Part shown: positions 8,656 to 16,223 of the stretch, piece by piece
Position numbering within the stretch: position 1 is the first letter of the stretch
Layout: every line of letters starts with the position of its first letter
Assembly (NCBI GenBank): GCA_963717075.1
Contig: CAVQVI010000027.1
Span: forward strand, 62,001-126,000
DNA from: JBGOTP01 sp963717075
GTDB lineage: Bacteria > Acidobacteriota > Vicinamibacteria > Vicinamibacterales > CAVVIG01
Length of the DNA stretch: 64,000 nucleotides
Direction: 5' to 3'
Position numbers and translations under genes: made by a program
Notes under the pieces: generated by a model
What the model was told of the DNA's origin: nothing
Seen by the model: only the letters and a program-made list of their open reading frames with translations
The model's database searches: none

Positions 8656-9879
8656 TCAGTGACGCCAGGCTACCGTCTCGTGCTGACCTCCGCGGTGACT
8701 GGCACCTGGAGGTCGATCGCGCCGGCCCTCGCGGAGGACCCTGAGCGTGCCGGTCGTTCCAATCTTGGCGTCCGCGATGTACCGGTAGAGATCCGACGGT
8801 GTCGCGACCGGCTGGGCGTTGAAGCTCACGACGATGTCGCCTGGCCGGAGGCCGGCCGCGTACGCCGCCGAGCGCCTCTGCATCGACGTGACCAGCGCCC
8901 CATTGGTGTTCGGCGCTTTGAGATCGGCAGCGTAGCGCTCGTTCAGCGGCTCGAATGTGACATCGGCGATTCGCCCGCGGCGCACGCTGCCATACCTCAT
9001 CAAGTCGTCGATGACATGCTTCGCGAGGTTGCTCGGCACGGCGAAGCCGATCCCTTGATATCCGCCGCTCTGGCTGAAGATCCCCGTGTTGATGCCGACG
9101 AGCTCTCCACGAGTATTGATGAGCGCGCCTCCTGAATTGCCCGGATTGATCGCGGCATCGGTCTGGATGAAGTCTTCGTACTCGGCAAAGCCCATGTTCG
9201 CGCGTCCGGTGGCGCTGATGATTCCTGCCGTTACCGTCTGGCTCAGTTGAAACGGACTGCCGATCGCCAGCACCCACTCGCCGATCTTCAGCCTGCTCGA
9301 ATCGCCCCATGGCACGTTGGGCAAGCCGGTGGCGTCGATCTTCAGCAGCGCGATGTCGGTCGCAGGATCCGTGCCGACGACCCTTCCGCGCAACTCGCGC
9401 TTGTCCGACAGCGCAACCGTGATCTCCCGCATGTTCTCGCCGACCACGTGGTTGTTCGTGACGACGTAGCCATCGGCTGAAATGATCACGCCGGAACCGA
9501 GGCTGAGGGACCGCCTGGTTCGTGGGCCGAATGTGTCCTGATCGCCAAAGAAGTAGCGGAAGAACGGGTCGTCCTCGAAGGGCGAGCGCGTCCGCGCGAC
9601 GACTTGCAGCGAAGAGATATTCGCGACACCCTTGACAGTCTGACCGGCGATGCCGGTGAAGTCAGGGCCAATGGCCGCTGGCGTTGCGACAGGTGCAGCG
9701 GGAACACCAGGGGACTTCGCCGCTTGAGGGTCGCCGGGTGATAGCGTTACCGGCGGGGGCAGGGGCGGGGGATCTGCGATCGACTCCGTTCGGACGCGCA
9801 GGCGTCCGGCCAGCGCGAGTCCGGCGATACACCCAACGACGAGGACGAGTGGAAGAAAAAGGCGCTGACTACGTGACAT
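8656..9879 (-). CDS. DegP/HtrA-family periplasmic serine protease
   Basis: An N-terminal membrane or signal segment (LFLPLVLVVGCIAGLALAG) and a Pro-rich linker lead to a trypsin-like domain with triad H144 (TNNHVVG), D175 (TDIALLK) and S249 (NPGNSGG). A PDZ domain follows from about residue 305 (AAYAAGLRPGDIVVSFNAQPV). The last residues are unusual. One base fewer near 8735 would restore AIDLQVPVTAEVSTRR and a TAG at 8672-8670, so a small frameshift probably alters the C-terminus. The start overlaps the end of the Hsp20 gene by 11 nt, so the two form an envelope and protein-stress operon. Confidence 0.92.
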   Translation of the reverse strand: MSRSQRLFLPLVLVVGCIAGLALAGRLRVRTESIADPPPLPPPVTLSPGDPQAAKSPGVPAAPVATPAAIGPDFTGIAGQTVKGVANISSLQVVARTRSPFEDDPFFRYFFGDQDTFGPRTRRSLSLGSGVIISADGYVVTNNHVVGENMREITVALSDKRELRGRVVGTDPATDIALLKIDATGLPNVPWGDSSRLKIGEWVLAIGSPFQLSQTVTAGIISATGRANMGFAEYEDFIQTDAAINPGNSGGALINTRGELVGINTGIFSQSGGYQGIGFAVPSNLAKHVIDDLMRYGSVRRGRIADVTFEPLNERYAADLKAPNTNGALVTSMQRRSAAYAAGLRPGDIVVSFNAQPVATPSDLYRYIADAKIGTTGTLRVLREGRRDRPPGASHRGGQHETVAWRH

Positions 9880-10273
9880 CGATGCGACGTGCGCCGCGAC
9901 CGCCGGCCTTCGGCATCGTGAGCGTCAGCAGGCCGTCTCGGAGATCGGCCGATACGGCTTCGACATCAATCGGCTCGGGCAGGACGAACGCGCGCGAAAA
10001 CGGACCGTGACCGCGTTCCACTCGGTGGTATTGCTCGCATGGCACCTGTCCGGATGAGCGATCGCCGCGAATCACGACGCGGTTCTCCTCGGCGTGGATC
10101 TCAATTTGTTCGCGGGTCAGGCCTGGAAGTTCAGCGGTGAGCATGAACGCGCCCTCGGTTTCATAGAGGTCGACCGGAGGTGCCCAGCCGGGCGCGTCGG
10201 TGCCGACTAGCTGACCAATTTGATCGTGGAGCGCGAGCAGATCGCGTAGCGGATCCCACCGCGTGAAGGCCAC
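9869..10273 (-). CDS. Small heat-shock protein (Hsp20/alpha-crystallin)
   Basis: A 134-residue protein. The alpha-crystallin domain runs from about residue 32 (PPVDLYETEGAFMLTAELPGL) to 128, ending DGLLTLTMPKAG. It lacks the usual C-terminal I-x-I tail after the domain, having only RRIDVT. It is an ATP-independent holdase chaperone. The start is GTG at 10273, 12 nt downstream of the first T of a TAGCAT box, so translation is probably leaderless. It is followed by degP with an overlap. Confidence 0.92.
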   Translation of the reverse strand: MAFTRWDPLRDLLALHDQIGQLVGTDAPGWAPPVDLYETEGAFMLTAELPGLTREQIEIHAEENRVVIRGDRSSGQVPCEQYHRVERGHGPFSRAFVLPEPIDVEAVSADLRDGLLTLTMPKAGGRGARRIDVT

Positions 10274-10279
10274 ACTCGC

Positions 10280-10285
10280 ATGCTA
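10280..10285 (-). promoter_or_regulatory. TANNNT -10 box of hsp20
   Basis: TAGCAT on the minus strand, its first T 12 nt before the GTG start at 10273. The predicted transcript start coincides with the start codon. Confidence 0.5.
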
Positions 10286-10339
10286 GCACGGGTTGGCCGC
10301 GCTCGACCATATGTGCTAGTCTCCAAAGGATATACAGGC

Positions 10340-10906
10340 ATGTCTTCATCCATTCAAGCGACCCGCCTGCGGAAGGGGATGCTCATCAAGTTGGGCAGCG
10401 ATCTCTTCCGCATTCTCGATCTGCATCACCTCACGCCGGGCAACAAGCGAGCGCATATCCAGGCCCGGCTGCGGAATATCCGGACGCTGGCGCTGGCCGA
10501 CGAGAAGTTCCGCGCGGAGGAGGACATTGAGCGCGCCACGTTGGACGAGCGCGAGATGCAGTATCTCTACAACGACGGCGACCTCTACTACTTCATGGAC
10601 ACGTCGACCTACGAGCAGGTTCACATTTCGCGCGAGGCGCTGGGCGATTCAACGGGCTATCTGGTGCCGGAGGCGATTATTCGCGTCGAGTTCTACGATG
10701 TCGAGCCGGTCGGCATCGAACTGGCGCCGACCGTGGACTTGGTCGTCAAGGAGACCGTTCCCGGCATCAAGGGCGCCACGGCCAGCGCCCAGGTGAAGCC
10801 CGCCACGTTGGAGACGGGATTGGTCGTGACCGTGCCGTCGTTCGTGAACGAAGGCGACAGAATCCGGGTGAGCACCGAGACCGGCGAGTACCAGTCGCGC
10901 GTCTGA
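10340..10906 (+). CDS. efp: Translation elongation factor P, Asn-tip variant
   Basis: A 188-residue protein with the three EF-P beta-barrel domains, ending VTVPSFVNEGDRIRVSTETGEYQSRV as in the family signature. It relieves ribosome stalling at polyproline. In E. coli the modified lysine lies in PGKGQA. Here the tip reads TPGNKRAHIQARLRN, with Asn in that place and Lys next. The ATG at 10340 has AAAGGA 9 nt upstream, and a TAGTCT -10 box lies at 10316. No epmA, epmB or earP gene is in the window. Confidence 0.93.
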   Translation: MSSSIQATRLRKGMLIKLGSDLFRILDLHHLTPGNKRAHIQARLRNIRTLALADEKFRAEEDIERATLDEREMQYLYNDGDLYYFMDTSTYEQVHISREALGDSTGYLVPEAIIRVEFYDVEPVGIELAPTVDLVVKETVPGIKGATASAQVKPATLETGLVVTVPSFVNEGDRIRVSTETGEYQSRV

Positions 10907-10928
10907 GCCGTTTCGGAAGGTTTTCTCG

Positions 10929-10934
10929 TAGTAT
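10929..10934 (+). promoter_or_regulatory. TANNNT -10 box of the 10941 gene
   Basis: TAGTAT, its first T 12 nt before the GTG at 10941, with no Shine-Dalgarno sequence. Leaderless geometry. Confidence 0.5.
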
Positions 10935-10940
10935 CCCTCC

Positions 10941-11488
10941 GTGACCCTTGCCGCCGAAATCCTCGCGGTCCTCGGCGTCGGTTTTCTGGTGGCGAACGCG
11001 CGTCTCATCTTCGAGTACTGTCGATTCATCAGGCGACGCCGCGGCGCACTGCTGACGTGGCCGGCGCCCCCTCCGCCGTATTACGGGACGAAGCTTGCGA
11101 TCGGCGTGGCGATTGGTTGCCTGGTCTTCTACAAGACGCTGATTCTGCGTGTCCCGGCGTTTGGCGAAGCCATGATGTTCGTGTACTACGGGTACTGGTA
11201 CCGCTGACGCGGAGGATTTCGCGGGGCTTCTACCACGACGGCATCTGGGCGGATACGATGTTCATCCCCTATAACGAAGTGGGTGGGATCAGCTGGCGGG
11301 AAGGGGAGCATTCGGCGTCGCTCATCGTCATCTCACGGTTGCGCAATCTTGCGCAGACGCTTGCTGTGCCTGCCGAGCACTATGGCGCGGCTCGCCGCCT
11401 GCTCCGGGACAAGATCGGGGCGCACGAAATTCACTTTTCGGGGACCGGACTGGACTTGGGTGATCGTGATGAGCGCGACGAGGCCTGA
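10941..11488 (+). pseudogene. Two-helix membrane protein of unknown function, frameshifted
   Basis: The first frame gives two hydrophobic segments (LAAEILAVLGVGFLVANARL and LAIGVAIGCLVFYKTLIL) and stops at 11207 after YYGYWYR. The next frame carries on as PLTRRISRGFYHDGIWADTMFIPYNEVGGISWREG, a PH-like soluble domain with strands resembling DUF5673-type tails, to 11488. A single-base change near 11200 would fuse them to one protein of about 182 residues. I do not recognise a precise family. Confidence 0.6.
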
Positions 11489-11500
11489 GCCACGTCGTGA

Positions 11501-11742
11501 CGCCCGACCTGAAGGTCGGGCCTACGACTGACAGTGTGACGCCCGACCTGAAGGTCGGAGCCTACGAGGAGGGTCCGGTGCCGGGGTGTCGTAGGCCCGA
11601 CTTCAGATCGCGCCCGGGGGTCGTAGGCCCGACCTTCAGGTCGGGCGACAATGGACCGATAATCTGCAGGATTGTGAACCTGATAGGCCCGACCTGAGGG
11701 CCAAACGCCCGACCTGAAGGTCGGGCCTACGACTGGCAGTTG
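11501..11742. repeat. REP-like palindrome array upstream of ku
   Basis: Five or six copies, whole or partial, of GCCCGACCTGAAGGTCGGGC with CCTACGA edges in both orientations occupy the whole gap before the ku gene. No promoter is obvious beyond them. The Shine-Dalgarno GAGGGAGA at about 11761-11768 lies just after the array. Confidence 0.9.
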
Positions 11743-11776
11743 ACAGCTGAAAGCTGAGAGCGAGGGAGATCACCTT

Positions 11777-12619
11777 ATGTCCGCACGACCAACCTGGAAG
11801 GGGTACCTCAAGATCAGCCTGGTGAACATCCCGATCAAGGTGTTCCCGGCGACGGAGTCGAGTGCAACGATTTCCTTCAATCAGCTCCATGGCGAGTGCC
11901 AGACGCGCATTCAGCAGAAGAAGTGGTGTCCGCACTGCAGTCGCGAGGTGTCGAACGCCGAGATCGTCAAGGGGTACGAGTTCGAAAAAGGACGCTATGT
12001 CGTCCTTGCCGAGGAGGACTTCGAGAATGTCCGCCCTGCATCGACGCGCGTCATCGATCTCAAGCAGTTTGCCGACGACTCGGCCATCGATCCGATGTAC
12101 GTGGATCGCGCGTACTACCTTGCGCCAGACGGCGCGGTCGCATCCGACGCGTTTGCCGTGATGCGCGACGGGATGAAGGGGAAGGTCGGGATCGGCAAGC
12201 TGGCCCTCTACGGACGCGAGTACCTGGTGGCCGTGCGACCCTACCAGAAGGGGATCGTGATGTACACCCTCCATCACGCCGCGGAGATCCGCAGCATCGA
12301 TGTTGTCGAGGAACTGAACTCGGTCGCGACGAAGGTCAAGCCAGAGGAGATCAAGCTCGCGAAGCAGGTCATCGAGACCTTCGATGCGCCGCTCGATCTC
12401 AAGACCTACAAGGACGAGTATCGCGAAGGCCTGCAGGCGATCATCGACGCCAAGATCGCAGGCGAAGACGTGGTGGCTCCGGTTGTTGAGACGCCGCCGA
12501 AGGTGGTCAATCTGATGGAGGCCCTGCGCAAGAGTCTCGATACGGTGAGCGCGGGGAAGAAGACACAGGCGAAGACCACCGCGGCCGCAAGGCCCGTCGC
12601 CAGACGGAAGCGAGCGTAG
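11777..12619 (+). CDS. ku: Ku protein, non-homologous end joining
   Basis: A 280-residue bacterial Ku homodimer subunit. MSARPTWKGYLKISLVNIPIKVFPATE is the typical first strand, with the ring-forming core through GKLALYGREYLVAVRPYQKGIVMYTLHHAAEIR and a Lys/Ala-rich tail (KKTQAKTTAAARPVARRKRA) that probably contacts DNA. It binds double-strand ends and recruits LigD. No ligD is within this window. The Cys pair CPHC near residue 55 is worth noting. Confidence 0.96.
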   Translation: MSARPTWKGYLKISLVNIPIKVFPATESSATISFNQLHGECQTRIQQKKWCPHCSREVSNAEIVKGYEFEKGRYVVLAEEDFENVRPASTRVIDLKQFADDSAIDPMYVDRAYYLAPDGAVASDAFAVMRDGMKGKVGIGKLALYGREYLVAVRPYQKGIVMYTLHHAAEIRSIDVVEELNSVATKVKPEEIKLAKQVIETFDAPLDLKTYKDEYREGLQAIIDAKIAGEDVVAPVVETPPKVVNLMEALRKSLDTVSAGKKTQAKTTAAARPVARRKRA

Positions 12620-12676
12620 TCGCAGCGCGCCGACAGACGGTGGAGGGCTCAGGGCCGAGGGTCAATGCGCCGGGCC

Positions 12677-13555
12677 TCAGGGCCGGAGGACTCTGACCAT
12701 CCAGCCGCCGAGGCCGATCCCCGTCGCCGTCGGATCGCCCAGCCAGTCTGGCGGTGTGAGCCAGACAAACGCCAGAATCGCCATCACCCACAGATCGTAG
12801 GGAAGGGTTGTGCGCTCCTCGGTCCAGAAGAACGCGCGGTTGAACACGCCAATAACGCCCTCGCGTGACGGCATCGGCCGTTTGTTCAGCACGAGGAACG
12901 TGTAGTAGATCCGGTTGGCAACGCTCAGAATCGAGAGCACGAGAATCACCCAGAGTACGCCGGCCATACGGTTTGTGAACGCCCCGATCATGAACAGGAC
13001 GATCCGTTCTGGACGCTCCATGAACCCGACCTTGCATTTCTCGATGAGCGATTCCGCTCTCGCGCGGGCGTAGCTCGTCATAATCGAGAAGACCAGCGTG
13101 AGGGCGGCGACCATGACGTAGTCGCTCCGGTTGAGCTTGGAGTAGAGGTAGATGAGGCCCACGAGGAGCGCCAGGTCAGAGAACCGATCGAGCGTCGAGT
13201 CCCAGAACGCGCCGAACGCCGATTGGAGCTGGAGCTGGTGGGCCACCTTGCCATCAATGAAGTCGAAGATGTTGGCGCAGATCATCACTACGCCGGCGGT
13301 CACGAAGTGTTGGAGCCCGAGCGCCCATGCCGCGCCGACGTTGATGACGACCCCGACGAGGGTCAGCACGTTCGGGTGAATCCGCAGCGCCACGCATGCG
13401 GCGATGATGGCGCGCAGCGGAAACATGCAGATGGTCCCGATGAGACCGGTGACGGTCGTGGGCGCGTGCTGCCGCGGTGTGTGCCCTCGACGAGGGGAGT
13501 GAGGGGCGGCTGCTGGTATAGTGGAGAGTTCAGGCACGTCGTGGAGACGCGACAT
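12677..13555 (-). CDS. CDP-alcohol phosphatidyltransferase family membrane protein
   Basis: Several membrane helices surround the signature DGKVAHQLQLQSAFGAFWDSTLDRFSD. This fits DGxxAR(x8)GxxxDxxxD with all acidic residues present but His in place of the conserved Arg. Such enzymes transfer a phosphatidyl group from CDP-diacylglycerol to an alcohol such as glycerol-3-phosphate or inositol. The start at 13555 is only 8 nt from the divergent uvrC start. Met44 (13426), directly before the first membrane segment, is an alternative. The C-terminus ends close to convergent ku. Confidence 0.8.
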   Translation of the reverse strand: MSRLHDVPELSTIPAAAPHSPRRGHTPRQHAPTTVTGLIGTICMFPLRAIIAACVALRIHPNVLTLVGVVINVGAAWALGLQHFVTAGVVMICANIFDFIDGKVAHQLQLQSAFGAFWDSTLDRFSDLALLVGLIYLYSKLNRSDYVMVAALTLVFSIMTSYARARAESLIEKCKVGFMERPERIVLFMIGAFTNRMAGVLWVILVLSILSVANRIYYTFLVLNKRPMPSREGVIGVFNRAFFWTEERTTLPYDLWVMAILAFVWLTPPDWLGDPTATGIGLGGWMVRVLRP

Positions 13556-13563
13556 AGTAGCGT

Positions 13564-15570
13564 ATGGCCATCCGTGAACTCAAGGATCAGATCGCACGGT
13601 TGCCGGAGCAACCGGGAGTGTATCTGTACTTCAACGCCAGGGGCGACACGATCTATGTCGGTAAGGCGCGATCGCTGCGCGACCGCGTCCGAAACTACCT
13701 GGCTGCCTATGGAACCAACGCCAAGACCGACGCGCTGTTGGACGAGATTGCGCGTCTCGAAGTCATCGTCACCGACTCGGTCGTTGAGGCCTTGGCGCTC
13801 GAGAACAATCTGATCAAACAGCGGAGCCCAAGGTACAACATCCTCCTCCGCGACGACAAGAACTACCCGTTTCTGCAGCTCACCACCAATGAGGGCTTTC
13901 CCCGCGTCCTGGTCGCTCGTCGCGTCGAGCGCGACGGGAACGTCTACGCCGGACCCTTCCTGCCGGCGCGTTTCGCGCGGAACACGATGTCACTGACGCA
14001 TCGGTTGTTCGGCATCCGATCGTGCAATGAGGTGATTACGGGGCGCCGCGAACGGCCGTGTCTGGAGTACGACATCAAGCGCTGCATCGCGCCGTGCGTC
14101 GACACTATCTGTTCGGCTGAGGAGTACCGGCGCGCCGTAAGCCTGACGGAGCTCTTTCTCGAGGGGAAGAACGACGAGCTCGTGACGACGCTCAAGACGC
14201 GGATGGTCGAAGCGTCCGAGCGCGAACGCTACGAGGAAGCGGCGCAGCTGCGCGACGCGCTTCGCACGGTGCAGACGCTGCACGATCGACAGCAGAAGAT
14301 GGCGACCGTGGATCTGAGCCATCGCGATGTGTTCGGCCTGAAGCTCGGTCCCGCGGGCACCGTCGTCCTTGTGTTCCAGGTGAGAAGGGGACGTGTGGTG
14401 GAACGCATCGAGCTCGGCAGCGAGATCGCGTGGGCCCCGCTCGGTTCCACTCCGTCGGGGAGGTCAGGTTCCTCTCTTGTTGGCCCGACTTCGATGTCGG
14501 GGACGTCGGGTTCGGCGCTCGTAGGCCCGACCTCGACGTCGGGGACGTCGGGTTCGGCGCTCGTAGGCCCGACCTTTAGGTCGGGCGTGTCAGGCGACGC
14601 GGAAGGAGAGGTGCTCGACGCCGCTCTTCAGCAGTTCTACGAATGGCGCGATCCTCCACCCGAGGTTCACCTGCCTGCTGAACCCGGCGACCGCGACGCG
14701 CTCGAGGTCTGGTTGTCGGGCCGTGCCGGCCGCAAGGTGCGCATCGTTGTGCCGCAACGAGGCGAGAAGCGCGCGATGATGGACCTGGCCAACCGCAACG
14801 CGGCGCTGGCGTACCAGCAGCGCTTCAACGAGGTGGCGGCCGCCCAGCACGAAGCGCTCGAAACCCTGCAAGTCGTGCTCGGCTTGTCGAGTTTTCCACG
14901 GCGGATCGAGTGTTTCGACATCTCGACCATTCAGGGAAGCGAAACGGTCGCGTCGATGGTTGTGTGCGAGGATGGCCGGATGCGCCGGTCGGAGTACCGC
15001 AAGTACAGGATCAGAGGGGGAGTGGGAGAGGACCTGGGAGAGGGCCTGGGCGCGGCGTCACGGGCTTCCAACAACGATTTCGCCGCCATGCACGAAGTCG
15101 TGGCACGAAGATATCGTGCGCTGCTCGAAGAGGGCGGACCCTTTCCGGATCTGATGCTGATTGATGGCGGGAAAGGCCAGCTGTCTGCCGCCTACGCCGC
15201 CCTCGAATCGCTCGGGCTCTCGAACCTTGTCGCGATCGGGATTGCGAAGAAGGAAGAGCTCCTCTACACGCGCGATCACGAGCAGCCGGTGGCGTTGGCT
15301 GTTGACGAACCTGCGCTCCTTCTCGTGCAGCGTATTCGCGACGAAGCACACCGCTTCGCCGTGACGTTTCATCGTCGCGCGCGCGGCATGCGCGACTTGC
15401 GATCGGAACTCGACGACGTGCCGGGCATCGGCCCGAGGCGCCGCCGCGCGCTGCTGACGAAATTCGGAAGCCTGGCGGGAGTTCGGCGGGCGTCGCGTGA
15501 AGACCTCGTCGCCGAAGTGGGGGCCAAAGTGGCAGACGCCATCCTTGCGTTTTTCGCAGGGCGGCCGTAA
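13564..15570 (+). CDS. uvrC: UvrABC excinuclease subunit C with in-frame repeat insertion
   Basis: A 668-residue nucleotide excision repair nuclease. GIY-YIG domain at residues 15-95 (GVYLYFNARGDTIYVGKARSLRDRVRNYL), a Cys cluster (CNEV..CLEYDIKRCIAPC) for the reported iron-sulfur site, UVR motif about 205-240, RNase H-like domain (ECFDISTIQGS, LMLIDGGKGQLSAA) and helix-hairpin-helix end (VPGIGPRRRRALLTKFGS). Residues about 293-343 are a palindromic-repeat array, three 42-nt units translated as SGSALVGPTSTSGT, inserted between the UVR and RNase H-like domains. A second low-complexity insert (VGEDLGEGLGAASR) is near residues 484-498. The reading frame stays open throughout. Confidence 0.95.
   Translation: MAIRELKDQIARLPEQPGVYLYFNARGDTIYVGKARSLRDRVRNYLAAYGTNAKTDALLDEIARLEVIVTDSVVEALALENNLIKQRSPRYNILLRDDKNYPFLQLTTNEGFPRVLVARRVERDGNVYAGPFLPARFARNTMSLTHRLFGIRSCNEVITGRRERPCLEYDIKRCIAPCVDTICSAEEYRRAVSLTELFLEGKNDELVTTLKTRMVEASERERYEEAAQLRDALRTVQTLHDRQQKMATVDLSHRDVFGLKLGPAGTVVLVFQVRRGRVVERIELGSEIAWAPLGSTPSGRSGSSLVGPTSMSGTSGSALVGPTSTSGTSGSALVGPTFRSGVSGDAEGEVLDAALQQFYEWRDPPPEVHLPAEPGDRDALEVWLSGRAGRKVRIVVPQRGEKRAMMDLANRNAALAYQQRFNEVAAAQHEALETLQVVLGLSSFPRRIECFDISTIQGSETVASMVVCEDGRMRRSEYRKYRIRGGVGEDLGEGLGAASRASNNDFAAMHEVVARRYRALLEEGGPFPDLMLIDGGKGQLSAAYAALESLGLSNLVAIGIAKKEELLYTRDHEQPVALAVDEPALLLVQRIRDEAHRFAVTFHRRARGMRDLRSELDDVPGIGPRRRRALLTKFGSLAGVRRASREDLVAEVGAKVADAILAFFAGRP
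14440..14592 (+). repeat. In-frame palindromic repeat array within uvrC
   Basis: Three consecutive units with a 42-nt period carry GGCCCGACNTCGANGTCGGG-type palindromes. The last is GGCCCGACCTTTAGGTCGGG, close to the intergenic consensus. The period is 14 codons, so the frame is preserved. Confidence 0.9.
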
Positions 15571-15581
15571 CCTGTTACCTC

Positions 15582-16223
15582 TTGCCCGACATCAACGTCG
15601 CAGCAGTTCTCATCGGGTTTGCCGTCCTGCTCGTTTCTCTCACGGTGCACGAATCGGCGCATGCCTGGACGGCCGACCGGCTCGGGGATCCGACCGCGCG
15701 TCTCCTTGGCCGCGTGTCGCTCAACCCGATCGTGCACGCAGATCCGATTGGCACCGTGCTCTTTCCGCTCGTCGCGATGGTCACGGGCGTGCCGATCATT
15801 GGATGGGCGAAGCCCGTACCGGTGAACGTGCGCAGTCTTCGGCATCATCGCCGTGACTACGCGCTCGTCGCGGCCGCCGGTCCGGCGAGCAACCTCATCA
15901 TGGCGTTCGGAGTGTCGCTCTTGCTCGCGATCCTTCCGGCGTCGCCCCCGACGCTCGACCACTCGGGCGCGTCCGTGCAGGTGGCCGCGTTTCTTGGCCT
16001 CGCCGTGCGGCTCAACGTCCTGCTTGCCGTGTTCAACATGCTGCCGATTCCGCCGCTCGATGGCGGCAACGTGCTCAGCGCACTTCTGCCGAGGCCGATC
16101 GCATCGATATTCGATTCGATCAGGCCGTATGGGTTTCTGCTCTTGTATGCGCTGCTCCTGACCGACGGGTTCTACTACCTGGTCGTGCGGCCGTCGAATT
16201 TCGTGTATTCCTGGCTCCCGTGA
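15582..16223 (+). CDS. Site-2 protease family (M50) membrane metalloprotease
   Basis: A 213-residue multi-helix protein. The zinc site is HESAH at about residues 21-25 in the first helix and LPIPPLDGG in a later helix. GWAKPVPVN is the family's loop signature. It is the small YwhC-like form without a PDZ domain. It would cleave membrane-embedded substrates, target unknown. The TTG start at 15582 is 11 nt after the uvrC stop. Its TGA overlaps the GTG of trpS, so uvrC-M50-trpS-scpA-scpB could be one operon. Confidence 0.9.
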   Translation: MPDINVAAVLIGFAVLLVSLTVHESAHAWTADRLGDPTARLLGRVSLNPIVHADPIGTVLFPLVAMVTGVPIIGWAKPVPVNVRSLRHHRRDYALVAAAGPASNLIMAFGVSLLLAILPASPPTLDHSGASVQVAAFLGLAVRLNVLLAVFNMLPIPPLDGGNVLSALLPRPIASIFDSIRPYGFLLLYALLLTDGFYYLVVRPSNFVYSWLP

